Positions 54,173 through 64,000 of a stretch of 64,000 bases of DNA are shown here, one piece after another (within the stretch, counting starts at the first letter, position 1; every line of letters starts with the position of its first letter). Below the pieces are notes generated by a model. It did no database searches. It saw nothing but the letters and a program-made list of their open reading frames with translations, and was not told the DNA's origin. The stretch lies in NCBI GenBank assembly GCA_036785325.1, contig JAXIVH010000063.1, forward strand, positions 486,937-550,936. Reading direction: 5' to 3'. Origin of the DNA: Urophycis tenuis. Its lineage: Eukaryota > Chordata > Actinopteri > Gadiformes > Phycidae. A program made the position numbers and the translations under genes.

Positions 54173-57100
54173 CTGAGGGCAGGGAAAGACACACCAGTGA
54201 GGAGGGGGACAGCTCTAAACCCACTACATCACGGACCCGCTACTTGGGAATGACTGTTTTCTTTTGTTGTCCCTTCACAGAATACTTCACTCTAAAGGGA
54301 CATTTCTATCCATTATGGGTTCAAACATGGCAAGCATGTATACAAATGTATTGTGTTGGGTGAGCAGCCACGGAGTTCTCCCTGCACTACAACAGCAGAG
54401 TGCAGCACTGTGGTGTCTCAGACCAGACATGGGGATTAACATGGAAGCACCAATCTATAACCCTGAATAAGACGACGTCTAGATTTTTGGCAAAATCTTC
54501 AATAATGATACAGCTAAATGTTACAGAATATTTGGAACTGTTCAAGAGAATACGCATAATAAACCGATTTCAAATACGATAAGCCCACTAGCTCAATAGA
54601 TGCAGTGAAGAGAAAAGTTCAAATATACACCTTAATTTATGTTCACCTTACATAAATGACCTTGGTGTAGAAACAAAAGTACTTCATTCTATAGTGTTCA
54701 TAAACACAATCTAGAGTTTGACCATTTATCAACTATTGAACATGATCTGCTAAACTTTTCATGAAGTAAATAAACATGTGGGTTTGTCAAGAATATAAAA
54801 ATGTAAAAAACCAAACCGGACAAAACTATAGTAATGTGAGTCTAGGGTGGTGGATATATGTTGGTGGATATATATCATCCACTCCTGGTGATGAAGAACC
54901 ACAGGAACCTGGAACCTACCTGCCCTGGACAGAAGGGCTCATCTCTCTGTTAGCCAGGGGGAGAGAACCACCACAATTCAGCCATCATCATCAATGGTAT
55001 CAGAGAGACACGATTAAAAGCACAGGACTGTGAGCACAATATTTAGCTTCCAGCTGGGCATGCACTGATGCAGCTTTATCCCTGCCATGCACTATCAGCA
55101 CAAGCCACAATACTGATGCAATCCCTTACTTACTGAACAGATGTACAACAGCATTTGGGCTTGGAATTTAGACACTGATGTGTCATCTATTTTCCCCCAA
55201 TTACACACATCTGTCTGCCAACAGAAAGGAATATGTGATACCAGTGCTGCTCTTCATCAGTGGGAACAATAACCAATAGCAGTATGGGAGCTTGGCCACT
55301 CCAATGTCCCCATGCATGTCTTATCGAAATAGGTAACATATGTCCTCATGCAAGGTTGGAGCAACAAGGCACATCGCTCTGAAGCAGTATGTCGATTAAA
55401 AAGTAAAACAACATGCTTATGCTGCTGTACAAATTTGCTTCCAACTAATTTGGAATGCTTTCACATGACCATATCTTATTCAAACCATCTTCAAACCAAG
55501 GAATAATACGACTCTGTAGGATACTGTGGCTATAGGATACTCTGGCTGTCAGAAAATGTGGCCGTAGGTTAATGTAGCTGTTGGATACCATGGTTGTGTG
55601 TAGGATCAAAAAGTCACCCTACCATCAGATACATGCTACAGACACTAACATGGTACAGTGAGCTAGTGTGTCAAATACAATTGGGCTGAAATGGTGTCAA
55701 CGTTAACAAAAATGCTTATGTTGATGGACAACTGATAGTTTGGGGTTTGACCCAGAAAGAAATCGTCCACAATATTATTAATTCAGAGATTATGTGTAGT
55801 GTATCACTCCATTAAAATCTGTGGATGATTTATGGTTTTATTACTTGTTTTTAAGCCACTTAAACGATTCACTCCATTCTACCATCTCATGAATGATTTT
55901 TAGGCACAATACTAGTCCAAGTCCGAGTCCAAAGTCTAGCCATTGCAAGATAATCACATTTTACGAGTATGTGATGTCTTCATTGTTTTACAGTCTGTCA
56001 GATGATCTAATTTTCTATTGAGAGTATGATTGAAGTAATAAAATGTTCCACAATTGAATGGCATCCATTTTGAAACTGAGCCTTAGTCAATTCCAGAGAT
56101 TTCTAAATATATTTATTTGATGTTGATTAATATAGGTACTCTGTGATATAAGCATTGCATTTTTTCATAAAAGCTTGAATTGCAAAGTAACAAATATCAG
56201 CAATGAATCACAATGGCTGTGGTAGGACATAGGGATGGGATGAATGCTAGCTCTTGGCAGGCAGAGTGGCACAAATGACCAGGCAGCAGAGAACAAATAA
56301 AGACCCAACAGATGGTTGGCAGGGGGCTAGAGGACCACAGAGGGCAAGTGGGCTGCATGTCATAGCTCCCAGGCTCCCTCCCTTCACCAATATGGCCCTT
56401 ACTCAGTATTCTTCCTGCTACCTTCCCTGCCCAAAAAAACAAGAATGGAGCCCTGTTTCTTCTCAAAGTATTATTTCCTGGAACTTTTAGTCCCAGGAAC
56501 TACTCTTCAAGGAACTAAAAGGTTCCTTTTCAAAAATATGGGAAATGAAGGTGCCATACTCCAATAAGAATCGTGCCAATGAAAAAGACAAAGTGAATTC
56601 AATTATACTCACCAACATATCTTATGTATTTAGAGGATTCCAATCAGGTTTCACAATGTAATCCAAGTGTAAAATAATGTAGCGAATGGCAGTTCACGGA
56701 TGAGGGGAATTATGATATGATGAGTGCTCTTGAATTCATCCATGTTTTGGAGATGTTACATTTTGAGGTTGTTACTCTGTTCAATAAATAAAAGTAGTCT
56801 ATCACTCTTTCGGAGAAAGTTGAAACTACAATACAAATGCACACCATTATTTTATCAAAAGAAATCTATATTCACATAACGCAAGGCAAGTAAACATTGG
56901 CTTGTATTGCCGACATCGGCACACATTTGAAAATGCTTATTATTCTGGACCGTAGTTTATTTTTGATTTCCAAGGGCCGTTATCAACGGGCACAGACTAA
57001 AATGCAGGACACAATTGGGTGGATCTACTACCAATCAGTGCAATGAAATGTGTGACACATCAACCATCTTGCTTGTTTATGAAAATGCATAAACTGCACT

Positions 57101-58136
57101 CCCATAGGCTACATTATCGTAAAATCTGCAGAATTAGATAAATGGTTGTGGTCCAACCCAGACCAGGTCGACTGGAAAATCTGTCTGCATGGGAAGGGGG
57201 CTGATAATCATAGGTCTATGAATGCAGTTCATCACTATGTATGCAGGACTATATGTAAGAGGACTGCTAGTGATTCACTGCATATCGAAGAAAACAAAAA
57301 CTAATGTTTAAAAATGCTTTCAAGAGTCCCTGTGCTACAGACTCATTATCATTAGCTCTCAAGAAAAAGGTGTATTACAACACTGTGAACTAGTTTGGTG
57401 GGGATCTATTTAGTTTCTCCTACAGATTCAGATTCTAGTTGTGGTTTGGGTTCTACTCGTAGCAGAATGTAGTTAGTGTAAATTGACTGGAGGTGAATAC
57501 ACTACCATTCATTTGCTTCCATAAAAAGAATACACACATGTATCAATAATTTCCATCATCCTTACCATTTAGTATACTTTCTACATTGGCTACATGGCTT
57601 GTTTGTTCTGAATCACGTTCATGGCTGGTTGTTCAAATAAGAAGTAATCCTTTGAAAGGTTGAATCAAAAGAAAGCATGCCACCATTCTCATTGTATGTG
57701 AGTGTGTCTTTCCAGTGCTTGAAGTGTTCTGGTGATGTGTATCTCATGGGCTTCTTTAGTCTGGTCGGGAAGAGGAACTGCATGCTTGGTATTAGAACAT
57801 GATACCAGAAGGAAACCTACGACACAAATCATCATGTCAGACGGTAAAGCAGACGCCGTGGCTCATCCAAAAACACACAAACACATGATGCAAACAGCAA
57901 CAGGATGACCGGAGCCACACGATGCCTCACATGCCACATCCAACAAGCCCAAGCAACGCTGACACTGGGTAACAACCCTGAATGGACCGCGCAAATGGGG
58001 AGCGAGTGAAGGCGACAGACAGGCCAGACACAACGATGAGACGAACGAGCAGCGCTGTGCGGGATGCAAGACAGACTCCCTGAGGCAACAGAAAGCACCG
58101 ACGGATGGAACACAAAACGAGGAGGTGTCTTACAAG
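54173..58136 (-). other. Between the two alternative terminal exons
   Basis: Intron for the long transcript, or 3' untranslated and flanking sequence for the short one. Directly after the proximal stop, 58136-57832 is GC-rich and open but has no recognisable protein. I see no transposon with clear ends in this stretch. Confidence 0.5.
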
Positions 58137-60754
<2,618 letters not shown>

Positions 60755-61585
60755 GGTTCACCTCCGCCTCCGACCCGTCTTCAGCAATCATTCAAAAGAA
60801 GATGTTAAATGTTTAAACATTTAGTTCTTGCAAGCCTGACACATGTATCTTGAGATAAATCTATACACATTTTCAGTTAAATCCTCTACGGTTGATATGT
60901 GATAGCACCTTCCAGATAATGCTAATTTATTTATGCATGTAGGCATGTATCTGTAATAAACAAAGTGAAAGGTGAATAATAATAAGTTAACTGGTAAAAA
61001 ACATTTGCACTCAAACATGAGAAATTATTGTTAGAATTATTATAAATATTGTTTTTATTTAAATGTCTCGAAGAGTTCAGTAATAAAATTGTCAACTTAT
61101 ATATTTGTAGCTTTTGTTGATATAAATATAACTAATTGTGTTAAATGTGGGTATGATATTGTCTCATATCGATTGCAAGCACTTAAATAGCTTAAATTGC
61201 CAAATAGCAAGTATCAACTGATAGAATATCATGTTGTGATGAAACTTGTGATGAAGGTCATTCTTATTAATATAAAGAATTGGTCTTGTGAGGCTATCTT
61301 CTATGGAATGCCATTTTAGTCAATATAAAATATTAAATTTTAATATTAAAATAAATAAATATGGCTATGAATGCATATAGCTTATTTTAAAAGGGACTAC
61401 TTTTATTTATTTCAGTGGACATCCTTGACTTAACATACATACAACAGCGCTGAATATATGCGAAACTGCAACATTTCTGTACTATTCATGGATATACCTT
61501 AAACTCCAAGCAGCAGACCACACAGAAAATCAGGTGAGTCCGGTGAGTGTCTTGAAATTCCACCACACTTAAGACTTACTACATA
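60755..61585. other. Upstream of the DNAJC5-type start codon
   Basis: 60755-60800 is probably 5' untranslated sequence (ggaggcggaggtgaacc before the ATG, minus strand; a possible acceptor ttgctgaag ends near 60779). The rest is AT-rich with no recognised gene. I see no clear promoter; a first non-coding exon probably lies further right. Confidence 0.45.
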
Positions 61586-62664
61586 ATAGTTGGAGTCAAG
61601 AAGGCCTAAACTGAGACCAAGACACTACCAAGACCAAAGGGTATCGAGACCAAGACAAGACCAAGTCGAAACCGAAAAAAAAAACAGACTAGTGTTTACG
61701 TTACACCAATACGTAAACAATACAATGAAGAACAGCAGCATACCAGGGTTCAGCCAGTTTACATTCAATAATTATTACATGGTATTATTTCAACTCCAGG
61801 CAGAACAATACAGAGACAGAGCATGTCATGTGTGTGACTGTGAGCTCACTGTAAATGTTTTCACAGACTGGGTGAGATCAACTATTTGTAGTAAGTGCAT
61901 GATGGCTGTTACTGCACTATTAGAGGATTGAGACTCCCTTTCCTGTTAGACTTCTGTTAGAAGTTAGACATAGTCCCAGCTGTCTCCGTGAATTTACTAC
62001 TGCAAAACCTACAGATTGCTGAATGTTTCCGTTTTTGACTAGCGGGGCACAAAAACTGTTTGTGCTAAATAAATCCAAATTTGATTACAGTGGAATTAAC
62101 AGACATATTCTATTTTTTAATAAAAACAATTTTTCGTGCATGAGTGCTGAGTAGCTGTGAAGTGAAGTGTTGACTAGGGGAGTGAGATAAGACTAGGAAA
62201 CTAGGGACACAAGTCGTCCCTTGGGAATTTTGATTCACAGATTCGATTGTCGTTTCTAAGCTTTCCAACGATGCGTAACACATGGAAATCTGATAACATT
62301 TGGAGAAGTTGTGGCTATTTGAAAGTAGGCACATCACAAAAGGTAAAAGTGAGAAAAAGCCTCCTAAAGATTTGCAGTTGTCACCTCTCTCTCCTGGCTG
62401 GGGAGCACAATGGTGGTCATTTGCATCTCATTTAGATAACCAATACTGTTATCTGAAACAGAGAGGCTTCTCTGTGATCTCAACTAACAGATTCTGCAAA
62501 AACAAAAAAAAATCACTCATTTTGAAAAAAATCACATTTGCGCAAATGTTGTGTTCGCGACTTTGTCATTAGATTCCATGACCCGACACAAATACAGTCG
62601 AGTCTGAGACAAGACCAAGACCACGTAAAAGTGGTCTCGAGACCGGTCTCGAGTACTACAACTC
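61586..62664. mobile_element. hAT-type MITE, 1,079 bp, TSD tactacat
   Basis: The right end is the inverse of gagttgtagtactcgagacc; the left end is a diverged form (aatagttggagtcaagaagg). Both inner flanks are rich in gagaccaagac motifs. The duplication tactacat is at 61578-61585 and 62665-62672. No transposase is visible. Confidence 0.82.
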
Positions 62665-64000
62665 TACTACATATTACTTACTACATATGTGAGCAATTGG
62701 TCAGTGTTGTTCTGGTGCTGTTGCTTTGGTCTATGGAAATAAAAAAGCTGAGAAATAAATGTGGCATCATGAAATAATTTTGCTTTATAAAGGTCCGCTG
62801 AGATAAATCATTGTGGGAATATGAAATAAAAGTCAGCCGAAATACATATAATTTGGATATTTAAATAAAACTATCCTGAAATAAAAAATAAAATAAAAAA
62901 TATATATATTTTGTCCCTTTTAGTCCAACTGATTTGCCGGTTGTAAACTTGCGTTAAGACCGACCGTTTTTTTTTTTACTCTTCAAACAAGTTATACAAA
63001 TAAAATAAAACCCTTTTAATTATATTTTAGTAAGTATCGCAAATATAAATTGCCTACATACACACACACGTAGGCTATGTTCTTTCTTTTATATTCGCTT
63101 CATTTCATCAATGGTTCGCGCTTTTCTGTTATGATGGCTGCGCGTGCAGTAAAGAAAATGTTCGCGGTCACCGTTTAAAGTTAAACGGGTTCAGGCACCG
63201 TAGCAATACATTTAAAAAATGCATTGAAATATCTCAACACCACTATAACGTGACACGCAGTTCTGGAAGAACTGTGCCCAGATCTTTACCCGTCCCTTCT
63301 CCGTTTGAGTCTTACAGTGACCATGTCGACTGATGTCAAGGAGACCACTAAACTTTGATGGGTTGGAGACCCAGTCAGTGACGTCACCATATGTAAATTT
63401 GTTTAAATTCATACCGATGTATTCACAATGACCAAAATCATACTTTTTTTTTTTACTTCGAATTTTGAGAAAAAAAATAGACCTACCTGCCGACCCTTTT
63501 ATTTTATTTTTTGGTTGTTACTGCAAACAGAAATATTTTTAAGAATGGCCTCATGTACGTGGATTATCCTTATTAACTAAATTAGTAGATGAAGGCGTCA
63601 ACAGATTAAGCTAGCGTTGGGAAACTAGATAGAATTAGCAACACGTTAACCTCCAACAGCCTATTGTGAATGACATCTTCACACGTTGTGGAATAACAGA
63701 AATAGGCTTCCATATTAGTGAAATATAAAACTGACCTATACCTAAAAATAGACAGTTTAATTTATACATTTACATTTAGGTTATAAAATGTAAATAAATA
63801 CATCCATTGATGACATATTACATAAGGTGTGCATTAGGGCGGTCACTTTTTATTCGATATTCGAATATGCATTCGAACATGACGTGAAATATCCGTAATC
63901 GAACTATAAATAAACTAATCGGTTTTTAAAGGCCAATTAGCGTAGACCGTTTTGTATTCGATCAACTCGGCCACACGCAACACCTACGCTCACAATGGCG
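62665..64000. other. Right edge, no gene recognised
   Basis: AT-rich sequence with several T and A runs. From about 63834 a stretch (agggcggtcactttttattc, then gatattcgaatatgcattcg) resembles a fish hAT terminus that would continue beyond the window, but only one end is present. Confidence 0.4.

Noticed and set aside
53881..54363. 160-codon plus-strand ORF
   Set aside because: Antisense to the distal terminal exon and to the GC-rich tandem repeat; Gly-rich by composition only.
61590..61931. 113-codon plus-strand ORF
   Set aside because: Lies inside the hAT MITE at 61586-62664 and has no domain.
63212..63412. 66-codon minus-strand ORF
   Set aside because: No recognisable motif, no splice or promoter support; chance ORF is likely.

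Overview
The window looks like a teleost fish chromosome segment. Coding regions are spliced, the repeats are typical of fish (hAT, Tc1/mariner, PIF/Harbinger, CACTA/EnSpm-like, L2-like and Rex1-like LINEs, DIRS, many GT/GA microsatellites), and the one recognisable host gene encodes a cysteine string protein (DNAJC5 family). I cannot name the species.

About 1-50,600 is almost entirely transposon inserted into transposon. From left to right: a truncated ZBED/GTF2IRD2-like hAT split by a 1.07 kb hAT MITE; a 256 bp foldback element; a SAMD3-like gene (minus strand) split by a 3.3 kb TTF-type hAT with perfect 8 bp target duplications; a Tc1 element split by a 19.2 kb Ac-like hAT (7,896-27,144), which itself contains an intact LINE, a hAT MITE, a foldback element and an L2-like LINE split by a complete DIRS retrotransposon; then a CACTA/EnSpm-like transposon (minus strand, about 27.9-41.8 kb) split by a 7.7 kb Harbinger/ISL2EU-like element (which holds a hAT, an LTR-like block and a TTAA MITE), by a second Harbinger (37,707-40,559) and by an L2-like LINE fragment. 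From 42.3 to 50.6 kb lie smaller pieces: a hAT MITE, a decayed hAT, a pogo fragment, a Tc1 head, a Rex1-like LINE, a solo LTR, microsatellites and a degenerate telomere-like array.

About 50.6-64 kb is much poorer in transposons and holds the DNAJC5-type gene on the minus strand. Three shared exons (60754-60636, 60017-59804, 59350-59194) encode the J domain and a 14-Cys string. Two separate downstream exons (58312-58137 and 54172-54066) each begin in the right phase and each supply an IIxQP-type tail, which predicts two alternative C-termini (221 and 198 residues). Its introns carry long GA, GT and minisatellite repeats close to the splice sites. One hAT MITE (61,586-62,664) lies upstream of the gene.

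Most transposase genes are broken. Four or five reading frames remain intact over long stretches: the 652-codon hAT transposase, the 1,088-codon LINE ORF, L2-like ORF1, a three-exon Myb/SANT gene and a Harbinger transposase. Because target-site duplications are visible, the order of many insertions can be reconstructed from this sequence alone.
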